Source: Rossellomorea marisflavi (GTDB lineage Bacteria; Bacillota; Bacilli; Bacillales; Bacillaceae_B). From it: a stretch of DNA of 64,000 bases. Positions 43,513 to 51,584 of this stretch are shown here, piece after piece. Under the pieces are notes generated by a model. The model was not told the origin of the DNA and searched no databases. It was given only the letters and a program-made list of their open reading frames with translations. The position numbers and the translations under genes are program-made. The number at the start of each line of letters is the position of its first letter. Within the stretch, counting starts at the first letter, position 1. The DNA lies in contig NZ_CP081870.1 of NCBI RefSeq assembly GCF_022170785.1, positions 236,001 through 300,000 of the forward strand, read 5' to 3'.

Positions 43513-43560
43513 AAAGAGGGCCTTATCCCGGAACTGTCCGGGGTAAGGCCCTCTTTGTTT
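43513..43560. terminator. Bidirectional intrinsic terminator
   Basis: A 19-nt arm (43513-43531) pairs with 43538-43556, loop AACTGT, and T-run on both strands' exits. It lies between convergent lipid kinase and DedA-type genes. Confidence 0.92.
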
Positions 43561-43561
43561 T

Positions 43562-44146
43562 TTATTGTACGGATGTTCTTCTTCTCTTGATCATGACGTA
43601 TCCGATATACAGGACGACGAGCACGGCTCCCACGACAAAGCTTAGCATGGCAAAGTTCTGTTCAATGAAGGGCTTTGCCTTTTCGCCGAGGGTCATGATG
43701 ATGATCGCTTCAAGGAAGAAACGGAATCCGCGACCGATGATGGACCAGATGACCAATACACGGATCCGGATGCCGGAAACCCCTGCAAATATGGTGAAAA
43801 TTTTATAAGGAACGGGAGTGAGCCCTGCAATCAGGATGGCCATTGGACCAAACTTATTGAAGTAGTCCTCCACTTTTTGTATGCGTTCTTCTTTGAATAA
43901 ATAGACCAGTACCGGTCGGCCGAGCTTCTTTCCGATCCACCACCCGAAAAGGGCTCCAATAACGGAAGCGGCTGTCGTATAAAAGGCATATAACAATGCG
44001 TTATCCGGGTTGGCAATCGACATAGGGATAAGCAGGACATCAGGTGGGATCGGGAAGAAAGATGAGTCTGCGAAAGACACCAGAATCAATCCCCATATTC
44101 CATAATCCATCAACCACGTTTCAAACATATGTATCCATTCAGACAT
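43562..44146 (-). CDS. DedA/VTT-domain membrane protein (YqaA-like)
   Basis: A 194-residue membrane protein of the SNARE-associated (VTT/DedA) superfamily. Key phrases are DSSFFPIPPDVLLIPM, the Gly-rich SVIGALFGWWIGKKLGR and AGLTPVPYKIFTIFAGVSG. Such proteins are lipid scramblase- or flippase-like and support membrane homeostasis. ATG 44146 follows AAGGAGA; the annotated frame could extend to 44296 without a ribosome site. Confidence 0.88.
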   Translation of the reverse strand: MSEWIHMFETWLMDYGIWGLILVSFADSSFFPIPPDVLLIPMSIANPDNALLYAFYTTAASVIGALFGWWIGKKLGRPVLVYLFKEERIQKVEDYFNKFGPMAILIAGLTPVPYKIFTIFAGVSGIRIRVLVIWSIIGRGFRFFLEAIIIMTLGEKAKPFIEQNFAMLSFVVGAVLVVLYIGYVMIKRRRTSVQ

Positions 44147-44329
44147 ATTCAATGAGTCTCCTTGTTCAATAAGTGTCGGCTCACGCACTGGCAAGCAGTA
44201 ATGCAGGTCGACCGAATATTCTTTCAATCGACACAATGTACATGCCCTGCAGGATAGGACTCCTGAAAGTATACCATGATTACAGTAAAGAGTCATCGGA
44301 CCCTTCGTTACAGATTCGTGAAATCAACA

Positions 44330-44370
44330 GATTCCTGTCGCTATTTCCCGAGAAATATCCGACAGGAATC
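44330..44370. other. Long hairpin directly after argS
   Basis: GATTCCTGTCG (44330-44340) and CGACAGGAATC (44360-44370) are perfect 11-bp arms; TATTTC/GAAATA adds inner pairing. It begins a few bases after the argS stop (minus strand) but has no T-run. Confidence 0.6.
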
Positions 44371-44374
44371 GAGA

Positions 44375-46063
44375 TTACATTTCCGTGGGTGCCGAGATGC
44401 CCAAGATGCGCAGTCCCTCCGTAAGAACAATGGATACCGCAGCTACGAGGCTCACGCGTGATGCCTGATCACCGTCGCCCGAGAGGATCTTGGTTTTTCC
44501 ATAATACCGATTGAAATGCTGAGCCGTCTCAATCAGGTATTTCGCCAAGATCGACGGGGAATGGTGGGTCCATGAGCGGGCGATCACCTCCGGAAATGAC
44601 CGCAGCTGTTTGATGACCTCCCAGCTTTCATCATCAGCAAGGCCTGTGAACTCTCCAGCCTTCACACTGGATTTTCTCAGAATCGAATGGGCCCTTGCAT
44701 TCGTATATTGGATATACGGCCCGGTCTCACCTTCGAATGTGAGCATATGATCCAATGAAAATTCAATGTCATTCAGACGGTCGTTCTTCAGGTCATGGAA
44801 GATGACGGCCCCGACACCTACCGCTTGAGCCACAGCTTCTGCAGCGGGCAGATGGGGGTTCTTGCTTTCGATGTTTTGTTGAGACAGGGCGATCGCTTCC
44901 CTCAGTACTTCCTCCAGGAGGATGACCCGGCCTTTCCTCGTGGACATCTTCTTGCCGCCTTTCAGGTAGAGTCCGAAGGGGATATGTTTCATATGGTCGG
45001 CCCACTCATAGCCCATCTGTGCCAGAACGTTTTTCACCTGTTTAAAGTGGACGGTCTGTTCCTGCCCCACAATATAGAGTGCCTCATCGAATCCGTACTC
45101 CCGCTGACGGTATAGGGCCGCGGCGAGATCACGGGTAGCGTATAAGGTGGCGCCGTCCGACTTTTTAATCAGGCAGGGTGGAAGGCTTGTGTCATCGGTC
45201 ATCCAGACCACCTGGGCACCATCGGATTCAGTCAGTAATCCTTTTTCAGCCAGGAGTTCGACCACTTCATCCATTTTGTCATTGAAGAAGGCTTCACCGT
45301 TATACGAATCGAATTCCACTCCAAGAAGGGTATAGATCTCCTTGAACGCACTCAGCGATTCATCCTTGAACCATTTCCAAAGAGAGACCATTTCTGCGTC
45401 TCCGTCTTCAAGGAGCTTGAATGCTTTTCTGCCTTCCTCATCCAAGGAAGGATCGGCTTCTGCTTCTTCATGGAATCGCTTGTAGAGGGTGAAAAGCTCG
45501 GCAATAGGGTTCTGTTTGACCTTTCCCTCGTCTCCCCACTTTTTGTACGCAACCATCAGCTTCCCGAACTGGGTACCCCAATCGCCGACATAGTTGATCT
45601 TCACCGTATCGAATCCGCATTTTTCGCCGATGCCGGCAATGGCGTTTCCGATGACAGTGGAACGTAGATGCCCCATGGAGAAAGGCTTGGCGATATTGGG
45701 AGATGAGAGATCCAAGACGACAGTACGGTCATTCCCGAACGTCTGGGTTCCGTATTGCTGCTGTTGATCAAGAATCGTGGAGACAATCTGCTTGCCGGCT
45801 TTGACCGGATCGAACTTGACATTCACATAAGGACCCGCTGCTTCCACAGAGGCAAAATAGGGGGAGTGGACCTTTCCCGAAACCTCGGCGGCGATGGCCT
45901 GGGGTGCCTTCTTCTGTTCCTTGGCAAGGCCGAAGCAAGGGAAGGCAGCGTCGCCCATATGTGAAAACTTTGGCGTCTCGATCAAGGTGTAAAGCTCTTC
46001 TTTGGTCCAATGGGGTAAAACCTGTTCGTGCAGTACGTCTGCAAAAATCATCTTTAAATCCAT
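44375..46063 (-). CDS. argS: Arginyl-tRNA synthetase
   Basis: A 562-residue class I synthetase that charges tRNA-Arg. HIGH-type motif SSPNIAKPFSMGHLRST (here M-G-H-L), the KMSKS region as KKMSTRKG, and a C-terminal anticodon-binding domain (YIQYTNARAHSILRKS to the end). The N-terminal Add1 domain is present. ATG 46063 is nine bases after GGAGGTGG; ATG 46069 is possible but too close. Expression is under T-box control. Some Bacillus genomes carry two argS genes; this could be the only copy or one of two. Confidence 0.96.
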   Translation of the reverse strand: MDLKMIFADVLHEQVLPHWTKEELYTLIETPKFSHMGDAAFPCFGLAKEQKKAPQAIAAEVSGKVHSPYFASVEAAGPYVNVKFDPVKAGKQIVSTILDQQQQYGTQTFGNDRTVVLDLSSPNIAKPFSMGHLRSTVIGNAIAGIGEKCGFDTVKINYVGDWGTQFGKLMVAYKKWGDEGKVKQNPIAELFTLYKRFHEEAEADPSLDEEGRKAFKLLEDGDAEMVSLWKWFKDESLSAFKEIYTLLGVEFDSYNGEAFFNDKMDEVVELLAEKGLLTESDGAQVVWMTDDTSLPPCLIKKSDGATLYATRDLAAALYRQREYGFDEALYIVGQEQTVHFKQVKNVLAQMGYEWADHMKHIPFGLYLKGGKKMSTRKGRVILLEEVLREAIALSQQNIESKNPHLPAAEAVAQAVGVGAVIFHDLKNDRLNDIEFSLDHMLTFEGETGPYIQYTNARAHSILRKSSVKAGEFTGLADDESWEVIKQLRSFPEVIARSWTHHSPSILAKYLIETAQHFNRYYGKTKILSGDGDQASRVSLVAAVSIVLTEGLRILGISAPTEM

Positions 46064-46089
46064 CTTCATCCACCTCCAGAAAAATAAAA

Positions 46090-46312
46090 AAACCCGCCTC
46101 TATAAAATATAGAGACGAGTTTGAACTCGCGGTACCACTCTGATTCCCTCCAACAAGGGCTCTCATTGCATAACGGGGGGATTCCCCGGCCGTAAGACGG
46201 CATCTCAAAAGTGCGTTTCATCCCGTGCTTCCCACCAGGCTCCCACCATCCCCGGCTCGCTTTGTTCCACAATGGGACTACTCTCTTCATCATCGACGGT
46301 TTGTCATATAAT
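46090..46312 (-). promoter_or_regulatory. T-box leader of argS (Arg specifier CGC)
   Basis: Minus-strand AGAGTGGTACCGCG (about 46142-46129) is the T-box sequence that binds uncharged tRNA. The preceding stem I contains AGAGAGTAG and GGTGGGAGCC motifs, and the specifier loop GATGAAACGCACTT presents CGC (46215-46213), an Arg codon, followed by the usual A. The terminator is AAACTCGTCTCTATA/TATAGAGGCGGGTTT (46122-46090) with T-run. Uncharged tRNA-Arg should therefore allow readthrough into argS. Confidence 0.92.
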
Positions 46313-46319
46313 TAACTAT

Positions 46320-46347
46320 ATTTTACACATTTTGATGGAGAATGCAA
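46320..46347 (-). promoter_or_regulatory. Promoter of the argS T-box leader
   Basis: Minus-strand TTGCAT (46342-46347), 16-bp spacer, TAAAAT (46320-46325), placing the start at about 46312. Confidence 0.6.
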
Positions 46348-46354
46348 CTCCTGA

Positions 46355-47527
46355 TCACGAATTATCCGACGAGAACATATACGATCGGTGATGGAACTTC
46401 ATGCTGAATATGAGGCCGAGTGCAAGCATATTCCCCATGAGCGAGCTTCCTCCATAGGAGATCAACGGAAGTGGGATCCCGGTGATCGGAAGGAGCTGGA
46501 TCGTCATTCCGATATTCTGGAATACGTGGAAGGTGATCATGCTGATGACACCTGCGCACACATACGCATTGTAAGGCTCTTTTGTATCCAGGGCAGTCTT
46601 GGTCAAGTGATAGATCAGGATGAAGAAGAGACTGATCACGACGCTTGCCCCGACAAAGCCGAAACGCTCGGCGATCCCGCTGAAGATGAAGTCGGTATGC
46701 GCTTCCGGGATATAGACTTCACTGCCATTGAATCCCTTCCCGTAAATCTGCCCCGATCCGACTGCGTTCAGGGACTTGATCAAGTGGAATCCTTCTTCCC
46801 TTGTGTAGTTATACGGATCGAGCCATGAGTAAATCCGACCGAATTGATAAGGGTGGAGACCTAAGTATTTTTCCAAGAAATTCGGTGCGAAAAGAACAAG
46901 GGAAAAGACAGTCCCTCCTATGACGGCGATGGATCCATATATGGGAACGATCAACTTCCAAGTGATCCCTGATACAAGGATGATCCCAGTGACAATGGAG
47001 ATGAACACCAAGGCTGTACCGAAGTCATCGGCAATGATGAAGATGAGGGGCCCCATGGTGGTCAGCCCGATTTTGACCAATAACTTGAAATCGGTTTGGA
47101 AGGTTTTTACAGGAGTCTGTTCATGGTGATTCGTAATGACCCTTGCCAAGGCCAGGATCAGGAACGTTTTGACGAACTCCGATGGCTGGATGAGGATGGA
47201 CTCGGTGATCTTGTACCAACTGTGTGCCCCGTTACGTTCTGGTACGAGGCTTTCCGGAGAGACGATCAATCCGAGAAGCAAGAGTATACCGAATCCATAC
47301 GTGTACCATGCCATCCGTTTGTACTGTTCAGGATCGAAGTACATGGTACAGGCGATGATCACTCCACCCACTATGTACCAAACTCCTTGCCGGATGACGA
47401 AGTTTGTAGCATACTGTCCGGACGTTTGGGCGCTGCTTATGCTAATGGCACTGACAATAAAAAATAACACGAGGATGAAAAGCAATCCCCAATCGATTCG
47501 ATCAGCGAGACGCTGGCGGTTTTCCAT
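46355..47527 (-). CDS. RodA/FtsW-family peptidoglycan glycosyltransferase
   Basis: A 390-residue SEDS protein with ten predicted spans. It shows the SEDS signatures ILIQPSEFVKTFLILALA, DDFGTALVF, EAHTDFIFSGIAERFGFVG and GIPLPLISYGGSS. RodA members polymerise lateral-wall glycan with a class B PBP; SpoVE and FtsW act in spore cortex and division. No partner PBP is adjacent, so the exact paralogue is uncertain, although the sequence looks more RodA-like. ATG 47527 has AGGTGA at proper distance; ATG 47533 is too near. Confidence 0.9.
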   Translation of the reverse strand: MENRQRLADRIDWGLLFILVLFFIVSAISISSAQTSGQYATNFVIRQGVWYIVGGVIIACTMYFDPEQYKRMAWYTYGFGILLLLGLIVSPESLVPERNGAHSWYKITESILIQPSEFVKTFLILALARVITNHHEQTPVKTFQTDFKLLVKIGLTTMGPLIFIIADDFGTALVFISIVTGIILVSGITWKLIVPIYGSIAVIGGTVFSLVLFAPNFLEKYLGLHPYQFGRIYSWLDPYNYTREEGFHLIKSLNAVGSGQIYGKGFNGSEVYIPEAHTDFIFSGIAERFGFVGASVVISLFFILIYHLTKTALDTKEPYNAYVCAGVISMITFHVFQNIGMTIQLLPITGIPLPLISYGGSSLMGNMLALGLIFSMKFHHRSYMFSSDNS

Positions 47528-47664
47528 AATCATTTCACCTGTATTTCTAAAGATTTCACATATCTTAGTCTAATAGAAAGAGAGGAAAATTTCTACTCTC
47601 TATCTACGGGTCTCCGTTTGTGATGGACGGGAGAAGGGATGCTGCTGTAAGTGATTGGCAAAGA

Positions 47665-47702
47665 AAAAGCCGTCAGTGGAAGGGTTCCACGGATCGGCTT
47701 TT
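47665..47702. terminator. Intrinsic terminator
   Basis: AAAAGCCG (47665-47672) pairs with CGGCTTTT (47695-47702), with GTGGAA/TTCCAC inside. It lies beyond the minus-strand CNNM gene and suits termination there. Confidence 0.85.
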
Positions 47703-47725
47703 ACGTTTCTATACCATTTATTACA

Positions 47726-49081
47726 TTATTGTGAAAGAGCTTTGTCTGTCTGTACGAGTGGAGCAGGCTCCCCGGTCGTTTCCGGTATCGGTTGGAGCTT
47801 CGTCACTTCCACGGATTTAATCTGATGGTCTTCCATCGTCTGGATGTAGAATTCAAAGTCGGCGTAGGAAATGCTGTCTCCCTGCTGAGCGTCGTAATTA
47901 TGCGTCAGGATCCAGCCACCGAGTGTATCGACATCATCTTCGGTCACGTCGATCCCGAGGATATCCTTCAGGTCGCTGACAAGAACCTTTCCATCGAGGA
48001 TGAAGTGGTTGTCCTTGATTTTCCGAATCTGTGGTGTCTCATCCATATCGAATTCATCCCGGATCTCCCCGACGATCTCTTCGACGATGTCTTCGATGGT
48101 GACAAGTCCGGATGTCCCGCCGTATTCATCGAGAAGGATGGCAACGTAGGTCTGTTCCTTCTGCATCCTGAGGAGCAGGACGTGGATCGGAATCGTTTCA
48201 AGGACCTGTATGATCGGCCTTACGTACGATCCGAGCGGCCGTAGCTCCGTATCCTTGTGGAGGAGGTCGGTGAAGACTTCCTTCACATTGATGAATCCGG
48301 TGATATGGTCCTTATCACCGTCCGTGACGGGATAACGGGTGAACTTCTCCTCCTGCACAAGCTCGAGGAGGGTATCGATGGGATCATCGGCAGATAAGGT
48401 CACGATTTCTGTTCGCGGGACCATGATTTCTTTTGCTGAGCGTTCATTGAATTCGAAGATGTTATTCACATATTTGAATTCGGACTGATTGATCTCTCCG
48501 CTTTTATAGCTTTCCGATACAATCAGGCGAAGTTCTTCTTCCGAGTGGGCCCCATCATGCTCGGATGCAGCCTTCAGGCCGAACATCCTCGTCACGACCC
48601 GGGCAGAGCCGTTCAATACCCAGATGAAGGGGTACAGGATCCTGTAGAAGGTGATAAGTGGACGGGCGAATAATAAGGCCAGTGATTCCGCTTTTTGAAT
48701 GGCGACGGTCTTCGGGGCCAACTCTCCGACGACAACGTGCAGGAACGTCATGAGAGTGAAGGCGATCCCGACGGAGATTCCGTGGGAAAGGGCCTCGGAC
48801 GCAGCGATTTTCGATAATAAAGGTTCCAAAATACCAGCGATGGCAGGTTCTCCGATCCAACCGAGCCCAAGAGCGGTCACGGTTATACCGAGCTGGCATG
48901 CGGAGAGGTACTCATCCAGATTTGTAATGATTTTCTTAGCAGCTATGGCATTTCGATTACCTTCCTCGACCAGTTGCTCGATTTGTGATTTTCTTACCTT
49001 CACGATCGCAAACTCCGAAGCTACGAAAAAAGCTGTTAAACCGATCAAAATCGCGACAAGCACCAAACTGTATATGTCCAA
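47726..49081 (-). CDS. CNNM/CorC-type hemolysin-family membrane protein
   Basis: A 451-residue protein: CNNM transmembrane domain (residues 1-190, with FFVASEFAIVKVRKSQ and HVVVGELAPKTVAIQ), a CBS pair (about 210-340, EIMVPRTEIVTL; DEYGGTSGLVTIEDIVEEIVG in outline) and a C-terminal CorC/HlyC domain. Relatives in Bacillus (MpfA/YhdP) export magnesium. Start is TTG with AAGGA nine bases upstream; no ATG is suitable. The leader 49091-49151 forms a compact multi-hairpin structure directly upstream and includes part of the ribosome site. Confidence 0.9.
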   Translation of the reverse strand: MDIYSLVLVAILIGLTAFFVASEFAIVKVRKSQIEQLVEEGNRNAIAAKKIITNLDEYLSACQLGITVTALGLGWIGEPAIAGILEPLLSKIAASEALSHGISVGIAFTLMTFLHVVVGELAPKTVAIQKAESLALLFARPLITFYRILYPFIWVLNGSARVVTRMFGLKAASEHDGAHSEEELRLIVSESYKSGEINQSEFKYVNNIFEFNERSAKEIMVPRTEIVTLSADDPIDTLLELVQEEKFTRYPVTDGDKDHITGFINVKEVFTDLLHKDTELRPLGSYVRPIIQVLETIPIHVLLLRMQKEQTYVAILLDEYGGTSGLVTIEDIVEEIVGEIRDEFDMDETPQIRKIKDNHFILDGKVLVSDLKDILGIDVTEDDVDTLGGWILTHNYDAQQGDSISYADFEFYIQTMEDHQIKSVEVTKLQPIPETTGEPAPLVQTDKALSQ

Positions 49082-49090
49082 ATAATTTTC

Positions 49091-49151
49091 CTTATCCCGT
49101 CAGACGGGTAAGGAGTCACCTCCTGTTGGTTATCAGTGATAACCGGATAAG
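49091..49151 (-). promoter_or_regulatory. Compact cloverleaf-like leader RNA
   Basis: On the minus strand, in order: outer strand CTTATCC (49151-49145); hairpin GGTTATC-ACT-GATAACC (49144-49128); hairpin AGGAG-GTGA-CTCCT (49124-49111; GTGA is a GNRA loop); hairpin CCCGT-CTG-ACGGG (49108-49096); outer strand GGATAAG (49097-49091), whose first two bases are shared with the third hairpin. The outer strand borders the AAGGA ribosome site of the CNNM gene. I know no named riboswitch class with this layout; it is a candidate cis-regulatory RNA. Confidence 0.65.
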
Positions 49152-49165
49152 TTTAAGTTAAAATT

Positions 49166-49194
49166 ATTATAAGAATAACTACTTTCAGCGTCAA
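49166..49194 (-). promoter_or_regulatory. Strong sigma-A promoter of the CNNM gene
   Basis: Minus-strand TTGACG (49189-49194), 17-bp spacer, perfect TATAAT (49166-49171). Transcription should begin near 49159, about 8 nt before the structured leader. The rest of the gap to 49441 is AT-rich with nothing else I can assign. Confidence 0.85.
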
Positions 49195-49441
49195 ATTCTA
49201 AATAGGAAGAGATTTAATAATAAACTATGTCAAAAGCTAACCAATATGATGGTTATTTTCCGATTTTCGCACATTAGCTGTCCTTGAGATGTAGCCTTTC
49301 CTATTATATTACTATATTCGACAATTCTATACTGCTTTTGTCATCATTTTGAAATGAAATAGAAAAGAGCAACAGGGGAAATAATTTGATAAAATAGGAA
49401 GTATTAATCATGCATCGTGTCACCACTTGGAGGGAACGTTT

Positions 49442-50215
49442 TTGAAGGCTAATAATGTAGTGAAAGATATCATCTATGTCCATCAAAATGCGGATCAGCA
49501 ATTCGTTGTGTCCTACGGGATCCATTTCAATGAATTTGTCATGAACGCTCATCACCCGTTACAGAACCTGCTCTTGATCAAGCATCAGTATGAGCATGGA
49601 GGGTTCAACATACATACCCATATGGAATATGTGGAGCAGGGTGATATGAAGAAGCTCATGAATGATCATGTACAGACGTACGGTGATTTCTGCTGGATCG
49701 ATTTCGAAGAGGAAGTCGGGGTCGATGAGCTGAACGGACAGGAGATCGCGGAGCTGCTCTATATGGGACACATCAAGCAGCCTCTCAATCTGCCTTTCTA
49801 CTCCAAGCTGAACAACCGCTTTGCGTACCTGACTCACGATGACGGCTGGTTCAATAAGGTGTTTTACAGGGATTTCGAAGACTTTTATCATCTCCTCGGG
49901 GAAACGATCACGTCGAAATTGAAGACCTCCAAAGCCGGAAAGGGTCTCTTCGGCATGAAGAAGGAAAAAGACTTTCCCGCCATCGGGAAGGACGTCATCC
50001 GCTCACTCCGTGATAAGCTCAAAGAAGGAGTCGTCATCTCCCTTGAAAAGGCGATCCTCGCCAGGGGAAAGATCGAGATTCCGTTCTGGGTAATGGGAGA
50101 CTACTTTGATATGGACGAGATGGGAGAGGATTATAAGCAGATCAGGAAGGCACCTGCCAACGGCCTTCTTTCCTTCGACCGTAAAACGAAGAGCTGGAGC
50201 GCGCTCCTGAAATGA
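49442..50215 (+). CDS. Conserved Bacillus hypothetical protein
   Basis: A 257-residue soluble protein with no membrane segment. It begins MKANNVVKDIIYVHQ (TTG start, GGAGGG seven bases upstream) and shows conserved-looking phrases YGDFCWIDFEEE, GQEIAELLYMGHI, FYSKLNNRFAYLTHDDGWFNKV. Homologues in Bacillus are sometimes labelled oxalate:formate antiporter, which the sequence does not support. It overlaps sfsA by four bases, so the two are probably co-translated. Function unknown. Confidence 0.78.
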   Translation: MKANNVVKDIIYVHQNADQQFVVSYGIHFNEFVMNAHHPLQNLLLIKHQYEHGGFNIHTHMEYVEQGDMKKLMNDHVQTYGDFCWIDFEEEVGVDELNGQEIAELLYMGHIKQPLNLPFYSKLNNRFAYLTHDDGWFNKVFYRDFEDFYHLLGETITSKLKTSKAGKGLFGMKKEKDFPAIGKDVIRSLRDKLKEGVVISLEKAILARGKIEIPFWVMGDYFDMDEMGEDYKQIRKAPANGLLSFDRKTKSWSALLK

Positions 50216-50946
50216 GAGAGGAACCGGGCGTGACGTCACTGAAGATCGGGGAAGGGCTCGTTGAAGCCATCTTCCGTTCCCGGCCGAACCGGTTCATCCT
50301 CCACTGCGAGCTGCCCGGGGGCTCGGTGGAAAAGGTCCACCTCCCTGACCCGGGAAGGCTGAAGGGAATCCTCGTTCCCGGCCGTAGCATATGGCTTCTG
50401 CCGGCCAAGGACCCTTCGCGGAAGACGAAGTGGTCGGCCGTCATGGTCCGCGATCCCGACAGTGGTGCTTATATCTCCCTGAACACCCAGCTTCCCAACC
50501 GGTTGATCCGGGAGGCGTTCATGAACGGTGAACTGGATGAATTCACGGATTGGGCATTTGACCGCGCTGAATACCGCATCGGTCACTCCCGCTACGACTT
50601 CCTTCTACGACATAAGGAGAGGGATGCTTCCCTTTTAGTCGAGGTGAAAAGCGTCACCATGTCAGATGGACGGGAAGGAAGATTCCCCGATGCCGTGACC
50701 GCCAGGGGTGCGAGACACGTGGAAGGGCTCGCGGCGCTTCAGGGAGAGTATGAGACCGCTGTTTTATTCGTCGCCCAGCGAGGGGATATCGACTCGATCA
50801 CCTCTGCGCCTGAAATCGATCCGTATTTCGCAAAGGTCATGGAGGAAGCAGCACAAAAAGGCGTCCGGTTTTATGGGCGCGTATGTGAAGTGACTCCTAC
50901 CCGTTTGACCCTGGGAAGGAAGATTCCAGTGGATACCTCGATATAA
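50212..50946 (+). CDS. sfsA: SfsA-family DNA/RNA nuclease
   Basis: A 244-residue SfsA protein. N-terminal OB-like domain (RFILHCELPGGSVEKVHLPDPGRL), then a PD-(D/E)XK nuclease-like domain with YDFLL, LLVEVKSVT and FPDAVTARGARHVEGL. SfsA was first described as a sugar-fermentation stimulator in E. coli and later as a nuclease. The start at 50212 overlaps the upstream stop; GTG 50230, with GAGAGGA upstream, is an alternative. Followed by a bidirectional terminator. Confidence 0.92.
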   Translation: MREEPGVTSLKIGEGLVEAIFRSRPNRFILHCELPGGSVEKVHLPDPGRLKGILVPGRSIWLLPAKDPSRKTKWSAVMVRDPDSGAYISLNTQLPNRLIREAFMNGELDEFTDWAFDRAEYRIGHSRYDFLLRHKERDASLLVEVKSVTMSDGREGRFPDAVTARGARHVEGLAALQGEYETAVLFVAQRGDIDSITSAPEIDPYFAKVMEEAAQKGVRFYGRVCEVTPTRLTLGRKIPVDTSI

Positions 50947-50981
50947 AAAGGATTCCCCGCCGCCGGCGGAGAATCCTTTTT
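50945..50981. terminator. Bidirectional intrinsic terminator
   Basis: AAAAAGGATTC (50945-50955) pairs with GAATCCTTTTT (50971-50981), with CCGCCG/CGGCGG inside, between convergent genes. Confidence 0.92.
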
Positions 50982-50982
50982 T

Positions 50983-51435
50983 CTATGGAAGTTCGATCTC
51001 TTCTGTTACTTTATACTCGTCCGCCCCTTTGGCAGTCAGCCAGGCGCTCAGGGTATAAGTCCCTGCAGGAAGGTCCGGAAGCTTTATTTCCTGTGCCAGT
51101 GCATCACCGGGGGCGATGGTCTTTTCCCGGATGGCCTGGGTATACATCTTGTTCTCTGAATCCTTGTAAACGGCCTTCCCATCGGCGTCCTTCAATTCGA
51201 AGTCAATCGTCTGTCCCGAGGTGAAGGTGAAGGTCATTTCTTTGTCGGTCTCGTTTTTGACACTATATTCATACGTCGAATCCTTCTTCGTTATGGCGGC
51301 TTTCATTTCCCCGTCCTCCATTTCATTGTGTTCAACATGATTTCCGTTCTCTTGATCTCCATCTTTCACTTCGTCCGTACCGCAGCCTGCCAGGATGACT
51401 CCTGCCAGTATGAATGGGATGAGCTTCTTCATCAT
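50983..51435 (-). CDS. Lipoprotein with BsuPI-type domain
   Basis: A 150-residue lipoprotein: signal MKKLIPFILAGVILAGC with lipobox L-A-G-C, an acidic Glu/Asp/Asn/His linker (to about 45), then an immunoglobulin-like beta domain with YEYSVKNETDKEMTFTFTSG and PAGTYTLSAWLTAKG, characteristic of the BsuPI (intracellular proteinase inhibitor) fold. In exported form this domain is of unknown role. GAGAGGTG precedes the start; MMKK or MKK are both possible. Confidence 0.82.
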   Translation of the reverse strand: MMKKLIPFILAGVILAGCGTDEVKDGDQENGNHVEHNEMEDGEMKAAITKKDSTYEYSVKNETDKEMTFTFTSGQTIDFELKDADGKAVYKDSENKMYTQAIREKTIAPGDALAQEIKLPDLPAGTYTLSAWLTAKGADEYKVTEEIELP

Positions 51436-51584
51436 TTGACACCTCTCTCAGGTAGAAGTGGCGTTTACGCCCGCATGGTAACCGTCCCGCCCTGAAATGC
51501 GCAGGGAAAGGTTTCCGAAACCAGATTATAGGGGATTGATTTACATACATAATAACACGCAATTCCGGAAAAGGGAGGAACAAG

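Noticed and set aside
47620-47820. Small plus-strand ORF between rodA-type and CNNM genes
   Set aside because: No ribosome site; it contains the terminator hairpin and overlaps the end of the CNNM gene.
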